Source of the DNA: Amycolatopsis sp. MtRt-6
GTDB taxonomy: Bacteria > Actinomycetota > Actinomycetes > Mycobacteriales > Pseudonocardiaceae
Assembly (NCBI RefSeq): GCF_017308975.1
Contig: NZ_JADWPD010000021.1
Span: forward strand, 1-64,000
DNA length: 64,000 bases
Direction: 5' to 3'
In this document: in pieces, positions 34,225 through 43,027 of the stretch
Position numbering within the stretch: the first letter of the stretch is position 1
Layout: each line of letters begins with the position of its first letter
Program-made: the position numbers and the translations under genes
The notes under the pieces: model-generated
What the model saw: only the letters and a program-made list of their open reading frames with translations
The model's database searches: none
What the model was told of the DNA's origin: nothing

Positions 34225-35883
34225 GTGGCCGAAGTAACCCCAAGCGAGCACGGGAAACGAGCGGTATTCGGGCTCGTCATCCTGGCGCTGCCGACGCTGA
34301 TGATGGCCATGGATCTCAGCATTCTGTACGTGGCGGTGCCGGCTCTGTCGGTAGATCTCGGTGCAAACTCGACGGAGCAGTTGTGGGCTCTGGACCTCTA
34401 CGGGTTCGTGGTCGCCGCACTCCTGATCACCATGGGGAATCTCGGTGATCGCATCGGACGTCGGCGCCTGCTTCTGATCGGGGCGGGCGCGTTCGCCGTG
34501 GTGTCGGCGGTGGCCGCGTACTCGCCGAGCATCGAGGTGCTGATCGCGGCGCGTGGTGTACTCGGCATCGCCGGAGCGACCCTCATGCCTTCGACGCTGG
34601 CGCTCCTTAACAGCCTGTTCACTGACAAGCGGCATCATGCCATGGCCATCGGCGCCTATATGAGCTGCTTCATGGGCGGTATCGCGCTCGGCCCGGTCGT
34701 CGGCGGCGTCCTGCTCGAGCACTTCTGGTGGGGCTCAACGCTCCTCCTGCCAGTACCTGTGATGGTCCTGCTGGTGGTGGCCGCTCCTTTCCTGCTGCCC
34801 GAGGCGCGGGGCGGCGAGATCCGCGGCCGCATTGACCTGCTCAGCGTCGTACTCTCGCTCGTCGCGATCCTCCCGTTCGTCTACGGCGTGAAGGAGATCG
34901 CCAAGAGCGGCCTCACGGGCGTCGCCGTCGTTGCCCTCGTCGTTGGGGTACTCGCGGGCGTGATATTCGTGCGGCGGCAGAGTCGTCTCGCCGAGCCGCT
35001 CCTCGACGTCTCGCTGTTCCGCAACCGGGTCTTCGCCTCGGCAGTGACCCTCATGTTGCTGATGGGGGTCATGTCCGGGTACGCCTTCCTCGTCGCGCTG
35101 TACCTCCAATCGGTGGCCGGTTACTCCCCGCTCGCGACGGGCTTGTGGCTGATCGCCCCCACGTTCGCGGGCATGGTCGGGTCCATGCTGGCCCCGGCGT
35201 TGACGCGCCGCATCCCGCCGGGCAAAGTGATCGTTGCGGGCATGATCATCTCGGTGCTCGGGCTCGTCGCGGTGACCCAGGTCGGCCCGGAGAGCGGCGT
35301 GGCCCTGCTCATGTCCGGGTTCGTGGTGGCGTCGCTGGGGGCCGGTCCGGCGGGCGCGTTGGGAGCCGGGCTCATCATGACTTCGGCTCCGCAGGAGAAG
35401 GCGGGCTCGGCGGCTGCTGTCTCGGAGACCAGTGGCGACTTCGGTGTCTCCCTTGGCATTGCCTTGACAGGCAGCATCGCCGCGGTCATTTACCGCAACG
35501 CCTTCAGTGGCCCTGTTCCGGGCGTCGACGCCGCATCGCCCGCACGGGAGAGCGTCGCCGGCGCGATGTCGGTGGCCCAGGGTACTCCAGGGCCGGCCGG
35601 CGAGGAGCTGGCGCGTAGGGCGGCCGAGGCATTCACCGATGGGCTCAACGTGGCCGCCGCCTTCGGGGGTGTAGTCGCGCTCGTTCTCGCAGTCGTCGCG
35701 GGCATCTCGCTGCGCCACGTCCCAGCCCACGGGGACGGCAAGGATGGGGCCGACGATGCCGGCACCGCCTCGCCCACGGATACGGATGCGTCGACCGACG
35801 ACCGCGGCACTATTCGCGACCTCGTGGACGAGCAGGGCATCGACGGCGCTGAAGACACCGAGCATTCGCGGACGAGCCGATGA
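34225..35883 (+). CDS. MFS drug exporter, DHA2 (14-TMS) family
   Basis: 552 residues from GTG 34225. It has the EmrB/QacA pattern: first helix LALPTLMMAMDLSILYVAVP, motif A GNLGDRIGRRRLLLIGA, RGVLGIAGATLMPSTLALL, motif C-like CFMGGIALGPVVGGVLLEHF, and about 14 hydrophobic segments. The last roughly 60 residues form an acidic, Thr/Asp-rich cytosolic tail. It likely exports the final glycosylated product with proton antiport. The N-methyltransferase start overlaps its stop (ATGA), so exporter, methyltransferase, hydrolase and glycosyltransferase form one transcription unit. Confidence 0.95.
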   Translation: MAEVTPSEHGKRAVFGLVILALPTLMMAMDLSILYVAVPALSVDLGANSTEQLWALDLYGFVVAALLITMGNLGDRIGRRRLLLIGAGAFAVVSAVAAYSPSIEVLIAARGVLGIAGATLMPSTLALLNSLFTDKRHHAMAIGAYMSCFMGGIALGPVVGGVLLEHFWWGSTLLLPVPVMVLLVVAAPFLLPEARGGEIRGRIDLLSVVLSLVAILPFVYGVKEIAKSGLTGVAVVALVVGVLAGVIFVRRQSRLAEPLLDVSLFRNRVFASAVTLMLLMGVMSGYAFLVALYLQSVAGYSPLATGLWLIAPTFAGMVGSMLAPALTRRIPPGKVIVAGMIISVLGLVAVTQVGPESGVALLMSGFVVASLGAGPAGALGAGLIMTSAPQEKAGSAAAVSETSGDFGVSLGIALTGSIAAVIYRNAFSGPVPGVDAASPARESVAGAMSVAQGTPGPAGEELARRAAEAFTDGLNVAAAFGGVVALVLAVVAGISLRHVPAHGDGKDGADDAGTASPTDTDASTDDRGTIRDLVDEQGIDGAEDTEHSRTSR

Positions 35884-36638
35884 CGTACGGAGCCGATTTC
35901 GTCGAGATCTACGAGACGGTCTACAAGTCCCGTGGCAAGGACTGGGTGCGTGAGGCCGAGGCGGTCGTCGCGCTCGTGCGCGAGCGGTATCCGCACGCCG
36001 GATCGTTGCTCGACGTGGCCTGCGGGACAGGAGCCCACCTGGAGACGTTCGCAGAGCTGGTGGGTGACGTAGAGGGGCTCGAGCTCTCGGAGCCGATGTT
36101 GCGGCGCGCATGGGAACGCTTCCCGTCCCGGGTGCACCGCGGCGACATGCGCAACTTCCGGCTGCCGCGCCGGTTCGACGCCGTCACCTGCCTGTTCCAT
36201 GCCATTGGGTACGTCGAGAGCCGCGAGGAACTCCATGCGGCGATCCAGGCGATGGCCGAACACCTGGTTCCCGGCGGCGTGCTCGTCGTCGAGCCCTGGT
36301 GGTTCCCCGAGAATTTCCTCGACGGGTACCTCGCCGCCGACGCGGGGCATGTCGAGGGGAGTGCAATCGCTCGGGTATCGCACACCTCGAGTCAAGGTCG
36401 TCACTCGCGGCTCGAGACCCGGTACCTCATCGCCCGCGCCGAAGGGATCCGGGAGGTCACCCAGGTCCACGAACTCATGCTCTTCACCCGGGATGAGTAC
36501 CTGCAGGCCTTCGATGAAGCCGGCTGCCCCGCAACGTACTACGCCGAAGGCATCAACGGGCGGGGCACCTTCGTCGGAGTCAAGGGTTCCAGTACCGAAA
36601 CCCAGGCCTCGCGCCAAGGCGAGGGGGAGCCGTCATGA
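35880..36638 (+). CDS. NDP-aminosugar N-methyltransferase (DesVI/TylM1-like)
   Basis: 252 residues. SAM motif I is LLDVACGTGAHLETF near residue 42, followed by the acidic GLELSEPML, GDMRNFRL and VTCLFHAIGYVE. The sequence GGVLVVEPWWFPENFLDGYL is characteristic of aminosugar N,N-dimethyltransferases. It transfers one or two methyl groups to the 3- or 4-amino group of the NDP-sugar. The C-terminus (DEYLQAFDEAGCPATYYAEG) matches the remnant fused at 16892-17194, so the ancestor had two such genes. It overlaps its neighbours on both sides by four bases. Confidence 0.92.
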   Translation: MTYGADFVEIYETVYKSRGKDWVREAEAVVALVRERYPHAGSLLDVACGTGAHLETFAELVGDVEGLELSEPMLRRAWERFPSRVHRGDMRNFRLPRRFDAVTCLFHAIGYVESREELHAAIQAMAEHLVPGGVLVVEPWWFPENFLDGYLAADAGHVEGSAIARVSHTSSQGRHSRLETRYLIARAEGIREVTQVHELMLFTRDEYLQAFDEAGCPATYYAEGINGRGTFVGVKGSSTETQASRQGEGEPS

Positions 36639-37477
36639 GCACCTTCGGTACAGTGCGCTCCCTGGACGGGACGCGGATCGCGTACGAGCGCTTCGGCAGT
36701 GGTCCCGCCGTGGTGCTCGTGTGTGGGGCGATGGACGACGGCACCGAGAACGCTCCGCTCGGTCTCGAACTCGCGTCGCGGTTCACCGTCTACAACTACG
36801 CGCGGCGCGGCCGGGGCGACAGCGGGGACGTCGCACCGTACGCCGTTCGCCGCGAGATCGAGGACTTGGCCGCGGTGATCGACGAAGCCGGCGGGTCGCC
36901 CCATGTCTTCGGGGCGTGCTCAGGTGGGGCGCTGGCGTTGGAGGCAGCGGCGGCTGGTGTCGCGATGAACAGGCTGGTCGTCTACGACTTGCCCTACGAC
37001 ATGGGTGCGGACGCGGAGGTTCAGCACGGTCAGTACATACAGCGCGTACGCGCCCTGCTCGACGAGGGCCGGCGGTCCGAGGCGTTCGAGCTCTCGATGC
37101 GCGCTTGGGGCTCGCCGGAGGAGTCGGTGCGGCGAGCAAGGAAGCATCCGAAGTGGTCACACCTGATCAGTCTGGCTCATACGCTGCCTTACGACGCCGC
37201 CTGCATGGGGACCACCAATCAGCCACCGGCCGAGCGGTTCTCACGGATCCGCGTGCCCACGCTCGTGCTCAACGGCAGCGCGTCGCAGGACCACCCGACG
37301 ATGAGCGAGCTCCGACCGAACTTCTTCGGTGAGGCGGCCGACGCCGTCGTCGCCTGTGTCCCCTCGGCACAGCGCGGCGTCGTCGCCGAAGGACCGCACG
37401 TCATCGACGCCGAGAGGCTGAAGGGCCCGGTCGGCGACTTCCTGCTCGACGAGTCCCCTGCCCGCACAACCATGTGA
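36635..37477 (+). CDS. Alpha/beta hydrolase with Cys at the nucleophile position
   Basis: 280 residues. The fold is clear: LDGTRIAYERFGSGPAVVLV, then NYARRGRGDSGD, the elbow HVFGACSGGALALEAAA, late RVPTLVLNGSASQDHPTMSE, and EGPHVIDA as the catalytic His. The elbow reads G-A-C-S-G, so the third (nucleophile) position is Cys where relatives usually have Ser. The ghost paralogue at 21640-22215 has Ser there. Cys-nucleophile hydrolases exist (dienelactone hydrolase type), so it may still be active, perhaps on a thioester or lactone. It is embedded in the sugar/export operon with overlapping starts and stops. Its role is unknown. Confidence 0.8.
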   Translation: MSTFGTVRSLDGTRIAYERFGSGPAVVLVCGAMDDGTENAPLGLELASRFTVYNYARRGRGDSGDVAPYAVRREIEDLAAVIDEAGGSPHVFGACSGGALALEAAAAGVAMNRLVVYDLPYDMGADAEVQHGQYIQRVRALLDEGRRSEAFELSMRAWGSPEESVRRARKHPKWSHLISLAHTLPYDAACMGTTNQPPAERFSRIRVPTLVLNGSASQDHPTMSELRPNFFGEAADAVVACVPSAQRGVVAEGPHVIDAERLKGPVGDFLLDESPARTTM

Positions 37478-37488
37478 ATGGAGAAGCC

Positions 37489-38853
37489 ATGCGTGTCATG
37501 ATCACGTGCTTTCCGGCGCCCGCTCACTTCTGGCCGCTCGTACCCTACGCGTGGGCGTTGCAGAGCGCGGGTCACGACGTGCGGGTGGTGGCGCCGTCCG
37601 GGTTTCCCTCCCCCTCCGGCATCATATCCACGGACTTCGCGCAGCGCGTAACCGAGTCCGGCATCGTCGCTGTACCCTGTGGGCCGCAGACACCACTGGC
37701 GGTACACGATTGCGACGACCCGGGCTACGCCGACGTGCTCCCGAACCCGGACGAGACCGAGCGATACGTGCGGGCGTTGTCCGTGCACGAGCGCGTCGAG
37801 CGTGACATGTGGGACGTCTTCTACCACTACGCGATCCTCGCCATCCGGAACTACCAACCGCCGCGGCCGCGCGAGGACATCGACGACATCGTCGCTTTCG
37901 CGAAAAACTGGCGCCCGGATCTCGTGCTGTGGGAGCCGTGGTTCCCCTGCGGCGCGGTCGCAGCCAAGGCGAGCGGAGCGGCCCATGTCCGTACCCTCAT
38001 CTCTCCCGACTACACAGCGTGGGCTCACGAGCGGTTCGTGAGCAGGGGACTGCCGAGCATGCTGGCGGAGGCGATGCAACCGCTGGCCGACCACCACGGC
38101 GTGACGGTCGACGACGAGCTGTTGATGGGGCAGGCGACGCTCGATCCGATCCCCGCGGGCATGCGGCTGCCCACCCGGACTCCCACCGTTCCCGTCCGGT
38201 ACCTGCCCTACAGCGGCGGGAGCGTGTCCGAGCGCTGGTTGCGGGACGAACCAACGCGACCGCGAATGGCGATCAGTCTCGGGGTCTCCGCCCGGGCCGT
38301 CGACAAGGGCGACAGCACGGGCCGGATCCCGGCGCTGCTCGAGGCGGTGGACGGGCTGGACGTCGAGGTGATCGCAACCCTCAACAAGGACCAGCTCTCC
38401 GACCAGGTCGGGACGCTGCCGGACAACGTTCGCGCCATGGACTACGTCCCCTTGTCACAACTGCTGCCGACCTGCTCCGCGCTGGTCAACCACGGGAGCT
38501 TCGGGACCGTCATAGCTGGTCTCGCCAATGCCGTACCGCAGATAGTGTGCGACACCGACGAGCCGACGAGGTTCTTCGGCCGCGCGACCCCGGACGGCGT
38601 CGAGTGGGATCGAACGTCGCCCAAACAAGGCTACTCGACCCTCACATCGAACTACCTGGCCGACCGGGGTGCGGGGAGTCGACTCGACCACCAGAAGCAG
38701 TCAATCTCCGAGATCCGCTCGATGCTGCGTCGCGTCGTCGAGGACCCCGAAGTGCGCGACGCCGCGCTCCGACTTCGAGAGGAGGAGTGGGCGTCGACAC
38801 CGACTCCCGCACAACTCGTGCCGTGGCTCGAGAAACTCGCCCAGGAACGCTGA
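37489..38853 (+). CDS. Glycosyltransferase, GT1 family (EryCIII/DesVII type)
   Basis: 454 residues from ATG 37489, with GGAGAAG upstream; the frame opens at GTG 37474. N-terminal domain: MRVMITCFPAPAHFWPLVPY and the WALQSAGHDVRVVAPSG Rossmann start. C-terminal domain: AMDYVPLSQLLPTCSALVNH, then GSFGTVIAGLANAVPQIVC with the nucleotide-sugar-binding HG-x4-A region and RGAGSRLDH. This subgroup transfers deoxyaminosugars and often needs a DesVIII-type P450-like partner. I see no such partner in the window. It likely glycosylates the enediyne or the peptide core. It is the last gene of the operon from 34225, ended by IS sequence. Confidence 0.93.
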   Translation: MRVMITCFPAPAHFWPLVPYAWALQSAGHDVRVVAPSGFPSPSGIISTDFAQRVTESGIVAVPCGPQTPLAVHDCDDPGYADVLPNPDETERYVRALSVHERVERDMWDVFYHYAILAIRNYQPPRPREDIDDIVAFAKNWRPDLVLWEPWFPCGAVAAKASGAAHVRTLISPDYTAWAHERFVSRGLPSMLAEAMQPLADHHGVTVDDELLMGQATLDPIPAGMRLPTRTPTVPVRYLPYSGGSVSERWLRDEPTRPRMAISLGVSARAVDKGDSTGRIPALLEAVDGLDVEVIATLNKDQLSDQVGTLPDNVRAMDYVPLSQLLPTCSALVNHGSFGTVIAGLANAVPQIVCDTDEPTRFFGRATPDGVEWDRTSPKQGYSTLTSNYLADRGAGSRLDHQKQSISEIRSMLRRVVEDPEVRDAALRLREEEWASTPTPAQLVPWLEKLAQER

Positions 38854-38879
38854 TTGTGGATCTCGACTGATGCGCCCCG

Positions 38880-39076
38880 GGTGCTGTGCAGGCTCTGAGA
38901 TCGACGCCGGCACGGCACCCGGCCGCACCAGCGATGATGCGGCACGGATCGCCGAGTTGGAACGCGCCGAGTTGGAACGCGAGGTGCGTGAGTTGCGGCG
39001 GGTGAATGAGGTCCTGGAGACGGCCTCGGTGTTTTTCGCCGCCGCGGAGCTCGACCGCAAATCAAGTAGCGTCTGA
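38880..39076 (+). mobile_element. IS3-family OrfA C-terminal fragment
   Basis: The plus frame reads DAARIAELERAELEREVREL, then RRVNEVLETASVFFAAAELD. This is the leucine-zipper end of an IS3-type OrfA, where the usual wording is ELRRANEILKTASAFFAAAELDR. The N-terminal helix-turn-helix and OrfB are missing. Confidence 0.75.
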
Positions 39077-39149
39077 CGATTCCCACGCCTAGGCGAGCGG
39101 GTTGTCGAGGGGAAGAAGCTCGGGTCGAGTCGATCTGCGCAGTCTTGAA

Positions 39150-39507
39150 CGAAAGTGCGGCCGACCGGCCGCACCCAGACCTCGCCGAAGTCGACCTCGG
39201 CGTCCGCGCCCGGCCGATGAGTCTGCGGGATGAACCCCTCGGCCGGCTCCCGGCCCGCCTCGCGCCGGACCTCGGCGCGGCGCCAGCCCACGTAGTCCGA
39301 CACCGTCGCATACGAGATGCCTTCCATCTCGTGCTCAGCGACCAGCCGATCAAAGATTCGCCTCGCGGTAGGCCGCTGCTTGCGAGGAGCGTCCAGATCC
39401 GCACGCAACATCGCGTCAACCGCCGGCTTGAACGGATCAACTCGACCTTGCTCCGTTGCACGCTGCGCCTCCACGGTCAACAGCGACGGCATCTGGCCAG
39501 AACTCAC
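39150..39507 (-). mobile_element. IS21-family IstA internal fragment
   Basis: The minus strand reads FKPAVDAMLRADLDAPRKQR, PTARRIFDRLVAEHEMEGIS, YATVSDYVGWRRAEVRREAG and then QTHRPGADAEVDFGEVWV. This is the segment of IS21 IstA before and including the first catalytic Asp of the DDE domain. Both ends are lost and no IstB helper gene is present. Confidence 0.85.
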
Positions 39508-39668
39508 CCTTCAAACCACGCTGGGTGTGTTGGCCTGGTCGCAATATCGAAGACGCAGCCTTCGTTGGCGGCTGGAAGACTCAGAGAGTAGGGCAGGCCG
39601 GAGCGGCATGGACTTGTGCAGACCGGCAGTCCTGCCGCGCCGGGAAATATGCCGATGGGAGCTTCGAT
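39508..39668. other. Spacer upstream of the second A-PCP gene
   Basis: No gene recognised. It carries the leader and weak RBS (GGGAGC near 39658) of the A-PCP gene. Because it directly abuts IS21 debris, the original promoter may have been replaced. Confidence 0.35.
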
Positions 39669-41423
39669 ATGGCCTCTACACTGCCAGAGACCTTTTTGGA
39701 TCAGGTTCGCCGGCGGCCCGAAGCGGTTGCCGTGCGGTCAGCCGACGGGTTTCTGACCTTCGATGAACTGAACCGCCGGGCCAATCGCTTAGCTAACCTT
39801 CTGATCGAGCGTGGAGTGGAAGCAGAGCAGCCCGTAGCGGTATGTTCCGGCCGGTCGTTCGACCTGGTCGTTGCGACACTCGCGGTGATCAAGGCGGGCG
39901 CCACGTATGTGCCCCTGGCCACAACGATGCCGACGGAGCGACTGCGGTCGATCAGCGACCAGCTCAAGATGCGGACGGTAATCACCGACGGTTCGACGCC
40001 CGCGGCCACTCTGTCCAGCTTCGTCGAGGTGATCACGGTCAGTGACGCTGAACAAACGCAAGAGTCCGAACCGGTGGTTTCGGTAGCTGAGGACCAGCTT
40101 GCCTACGTTCTCTTCACTTCAGGATCGGCTGGCGCGCCCAAAGGTGTCGGAGTTTCTCACCGCAGTGTGATCGGGCTCATCGAAGACCAGACCTGGAACG
40201 ATCCAGTGTTCAGTCGGATTCTCATGATTGCGCCGTATGCATTCGGAATGTCAACGTTTGAATTGTGGGCACCGTTATTGCGTGGTGGGCAAATTGTCCT
40301 GGCGCACCCGGGCGAGTTCGACATCGACGCGCTGCGCGACGATCTTAGGCGGGGCGACGCGACCGCAGTTCACTTGACATCGGGGCTCTTCAGGCTCGTT
40401 GCCGAGGAGGATCCTACCTGTCTTTCATCCGTGCGTGAAGTCATGACCGGTGGTGACGTCGTCTCGCCAGAGGCGGTGCGTCGGATCCTTTCCGCAAATC
40501 CGGATATCCGGGTTAGAGTGATGTACGGACAGACTGAGAGCACTCTGTTCGCCACCCAGTTTCCGTTGACGCAGCACGCGCAGGTCGGTGCTTTCGTCCC
40601 GCTCGGTCAGGCTCTCGATGACAAGCGACTTTACGTGCTCGATGAGAGCTTGAACCGAGTAGCCGAAGGTGGGGTCGGCGAACTGTACGTTGCGGGCGGC
40701 TGCCTGGCGCGGGGGTATGTCGGCCGCCCTGATCTCACTGCGGAGCGGTTCGTTGCGGACCCGTTCGGCGCTCCAGGCGAGCGGATGTTCCGTACCGGTG
40801 ATCTGGTCCGGCAGACCGCCGGCGGCTCGCTCGAGTTCCTCGGGCGGGCTGACCAGCAGATCAAGATCCGTGGCTTCCGGGTCGAGCTGGGAGAGGTCGA
40901 GGCCGCACTTCGAACGCATCCGGCCGTGGCGGATGCGGTGGTCGTCGGCACCTCGAGCGACGAGGATCCGCAGTTGGCCGCCTACGTCGTCCCCAGTGCG
41001 GGCGGCGTCGACTTCGGCGGGCTGCGCACCCACCTGGCCAGGGCTCTGCCCGATTACATGGTGCCCGCCGCGTTCACCGCCATCGACGCGATACCGGTAA
41101 CCGTCAACGGGAAGGTGGATCGAGATGCTCTGCCGGAGCCGGAGTTCGACCGGGCCAAGCAACATCGCGCGCCGCTCAGCCCACGTCAGGAAACGCTGTG
41201 CGCCATCTTCGGCAAGACCTTGAATGTCGACCAAGTCGGCCTCGACGACAGCTTCTTCGATCTGGGCGGTCAATCGCTCCAGGCGGCGCGACTCGTGTTG
41301 CGCATCGAGGCCGAGCTGGGCGTGAAGCTCAGCGTAGTGGAGATATTCGATATCCCCACCGTCGCGCTCATTGACCAGCACATCACCGCGATTCACGGCG
41401 ACCAGGTCGCCAGGGCGAGCTAA
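39669..41423 (+). CDS. NRPS A-PCP didomain lacking the amino-binding Asp (hydroxy-acid type)
   Basis: 584 residues from ATG 39669. The A domain has YVLFTSGSAGAPKGVGVSH, MTGGDVVSPEAV, VMYGQTES, RTGDLVRQ, GRADQQIKIRGFRVE and the Lys in VNGKVDRDAL. The PCP has DSFFDLGGQSLQAARL near residue 540. In the core A4 motif the sequence is FGMSTFELW, so the invariant Asp235 (GrsA numbering) that binds the substrate amino group is Gly. Gly at this place is known from alpha-hydroxy-acid domains such as that of enniatin synthetase. The next two genes are an MbtH and a hydroxymandelate-synthase-like enzyme, so 4-hydroxymandelate is a good substrate candidate. This is inference. Confidence 0.85.
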   Translation: MASTLPETFLDQVRRRPEAVAVRSADGFLTFDELNRRANRLANLLIERGVEAEQPVAVCSGRSFDLVVATLAVIKAGATYVPLATTMPTERLRSISDQLKMRTVITDGSTPAATLSSFVEVITVSDAEQTQESEPVVSVAEDQLAYVLFTSGSAGAPKGVGVSHRSVIGLIEDQTWNDPVFSRILMIAPYAFGMSTFELWAPLLRGGQIVLAHPGEFDIDALRDDLRRGDATAVHLTSGLFRLVAEEDPTCLSSVREVMTGGDVVSPEAVRRILSANPDIRVRVMYGQTESTLFATQFPLTQHAQVGAFVPLGQALDDKRLYVLDESLNRVAEGGVGELYVAGGCLARGYVGRPDLTAERFVADPFGAPGERMFRTGDLVRQTAGGSLEFLGRADQQIKIRGFRVELGEVEAALRTHPAVADAVVVGTSSDEDPQLAAYVVPSAGGVDFGGLRTHLARALPDYMVPAAFTAIDAIPVTVNGKVDRDALPEPEFDRAKQHRAPLSPRQETLCAIFGKTLNVDQVGLDDSFFDLGGQSLQAARLVLRIEAELGVKLSVVEIFDIPTVALIDQHITAIHGDQVARAS

Positions 41424-41440
41424 CAGAAAGGATTCCGGAT

Positions 41441-41653
41441 ATGTCGAATCCGTTCGACCGCGAGGACGGCCAGTTCGTCGTGCTGGTCAACGAAGCCGGT
41501 CAACACTCCCTCTGGCCCGAGTTCGTGGTGGCGCCCGCGGGCTGGCGGGTGGCCCTCGCTGCGACAGATCGCACGTCCTGTCTGCGTTACGTCGCGAAGA
41601 ACTGGACCGACCTCCGCCCACGTGGTGCTGGCCGCAACCAGGGTGCGGCGTGA
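41441..41653 (+). CDS. MbtH-like NRPS accessory protein
   Basis: 70 residues beginning NPFDREDGQFVVLVNEAGQH, with SLWPEF, APAGWRVAL and NWTDLRPRG. It is a complete MbtH protein, 17 bases after the A-PCP stop and overlapping the next gene (TGATG). The close linkage suggests it activates the adenylation domain encoded just upstream. Confidence 0.95.
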   Translation: MSNPFDREDGQFVVLVNEAGQHSLWPEFVVAPAGWRVALAATDRTSCLRYVAKNWTDLRPRGAGRNQGAA

Positions 41654-42705
41654 TGGCGCTCGAGCAGAACTCTGTCTACACGGGCATGAGGGTCGACCAC
41701 GTTCGGTTCTTCGTCGAGGATTCCGCGTCAGCGGCGGACCTGTGGACCCGAGGCTATGCCTTGTCGGAGTTCCAGCGGATCGAAGACGGCCGAAGCCGCA
41801 CCGTCGGAGTTGGGCGCGGTGACATCCGGTTTCTGGTCACCGAGCCGCGTGTGCCTGACCATGAGGCCGCCATCTACCTCTCCCGGCACGGAGACGGAGT
41901 CGCCGACATCGGGCTCGGCGTGGCCGACGCTCGGACTGCGTTCCACGAGGCGGTAAGTCGCGGCGCTGTACCGCTACACGGGCCAACCGAAGATGACGGG
42001 GTAGTGACGGCGCGCGTCTTGGCCTTTGCGGATGTCGCCCATACCTTCGTGCAGCGCGCCGCGAGCGGACCGCTTCCCCTGGCCGGTTCGCCTTCCGCGC
42101 ATGACATCGGCGCTGCTGTCGACCACTTCGCTGTCTGCCTGCCCGGCGGGCAGCTCGATTCGACCGTGGCGTTCTACGAAGAGGTACTCGACTTCCGCGT
42201 CGTGTACGAGGAGAAGATATTCGTTGGTCGACAATCTATGAATTCCAAGGTTGTGCAAAGTACCTCCGGCGCCGTCACCTTCACGCTGATCGAGCCGGAC
42301 TTGGCCAAGTCGCCAGGCCAGATAGACACCTTCCTGCGTGACCACGGCGGTGCGGGGATCCAGCATGTGGCGCTCCGGGTGCCGGACATCGTGCGGGCGG
42401 TCGACCAGGTCCAGGCGGCTGGTGTTCAGTTCCTTTCAACGCCCGGACGGTACTACGACCGTTTGGATGAACGGATTGACCTGGAAAGGCATTCGGTAGA
42501 AGATCTGCGCGTACGTGGCATTCTGGCTGATGAGGACCATGACGGGCAGCTGTTCCAGATCTTCGCCAAGCCGGTCAGCCAGCGCAATACCTTCTTCGTC
42601 GAGCTGATCGAACGCCTTGGCGCGACAACCTTCGGGAGCGGAAACATCAAGGCGCTCTATGAGGCGGTCATGCAAAGCCACGATGCAATCGAGGGCGCAG
42701 CATGA
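41653..42705 (+). CDS. 4-Hydroxymandelate synthase / 4-hydroxyphenylpyruvate dioxygenase family
   Basis: 350 residues from ATG 41653. It has two VOC-type domains, and the metal ligands of the family are visible: His158 (VDHFAV), His238 (GIQHVALRV) and Glu317 (FFVELIER). VRFFVEDSASAADLW, SRHGDGVADIGLGV and the C-terminal FGSGNIKALYEAV fit the hydroxymandelate synthase branch; the Ile in GNIKAL is where primary HPPDs usually have Phe. The enzyme uses Fe(II) and O2 to convert 4-hydroxyphenylpyruvate to (S)-4-hydroxymandelate. Genes for hydroxymandelate oxidase or HpgT are absent, so mandelate may be used directly. HPPD activity (homogentisate) is the alternative. Confidence 0.85.
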   Translation: MALEQNSVYTGMRVDHVRFFVEDSASAADLWTRGYALSEFQRIEDGRSRTVGVGRGDIRFLVTEPRVPDHEAAIYLSRHGDGVADIGLGVADARTAFHEAVSRGAVPLHGPTEDDGVVTARVLAFADVAHTFVQRAASGPLPLAGSPSAHDIGAAVDHFAVCLPGGQLDSTVAFYEEVLDFRVVYEEKIFVGRQSMNSKVVQSTSGAVTFTLIEPDLAKSPGQIDTFLRDHGGAGIQHVALRVPDIVRAVDQVQAAGVQFLSTPGRYYDRLDERIDLERHSVEDLRVRGILADEDHDGQLFQIFAKPVSQRNTFFVELIERLGATTFGSGNIKALYEAVMQSHDAIEGAA

Positions 42706-42797
42706 GCGATGACACGTTTCCGCTTTCGCACACTCAGTCGCTGGTCGTGGTTGACCCAACAACGCGATCAGCAGCGCCGCGCCACCGGCGTTGAGGT
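42702..42797 (+). pseudogene. Start of a truncated gene overlapping the dioxygenase stop
   Basis: ATG 42702 overlaps the preceding TGA (ATGA) and gives MSDDTFPLSHTQSLVVVDPT before running into IS110-derived sequence and a stop near 42795. The overlap implies it was translated with the dioxygenase gene. PLSHTQ resembles the start of a condensation domain, but this is too short for certainty. An insertion removed the rest. Confidence 0.4.
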
Positions 42798-42860
42798 CGA
42801 CCGCCCAGGTCACCGGCCCGTCGGCGGCCAGCGCGGCCACCTCGCCGACGTGTCCTTACA
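42755..42860 (-). mobile_element. IS110-family transposase N-terminal fragment
   Basis: The minus strand reads VAALAADGPVTWAVDLNAGG, then AALLIALLGQP. This is the early DEDD-domain segment of IS110 transposases. The fragment interrupts the short frame at 42702. From 42861 to 43027 there is no recognisable gene, only the RBS (AGAAGG) of the next one. Confidence 0.75.
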
Positions 42861-43027
42861 CAGCGATCAGTTCGCACATCCCAATTAGCGGTCGAGTCTT
42901 CGCGGGGCGCCGGGCGGCCAATCCTCCTGGGCCATCAGCGGCAGAGGCATGAAAGTCATACCCGGCACCCCTGGGCGCCGCGAACCCTACGACCGGCCCG
43001 AAACACCTGGCCAGAAGGTAAGAAACC

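Noticed and set aside
42861..43027. Possible IS110 C-terminal piece (PGTPGRREPYDRP)
   Set aside because: The resemblance is short and could be chance; no catalytic residues are visible.
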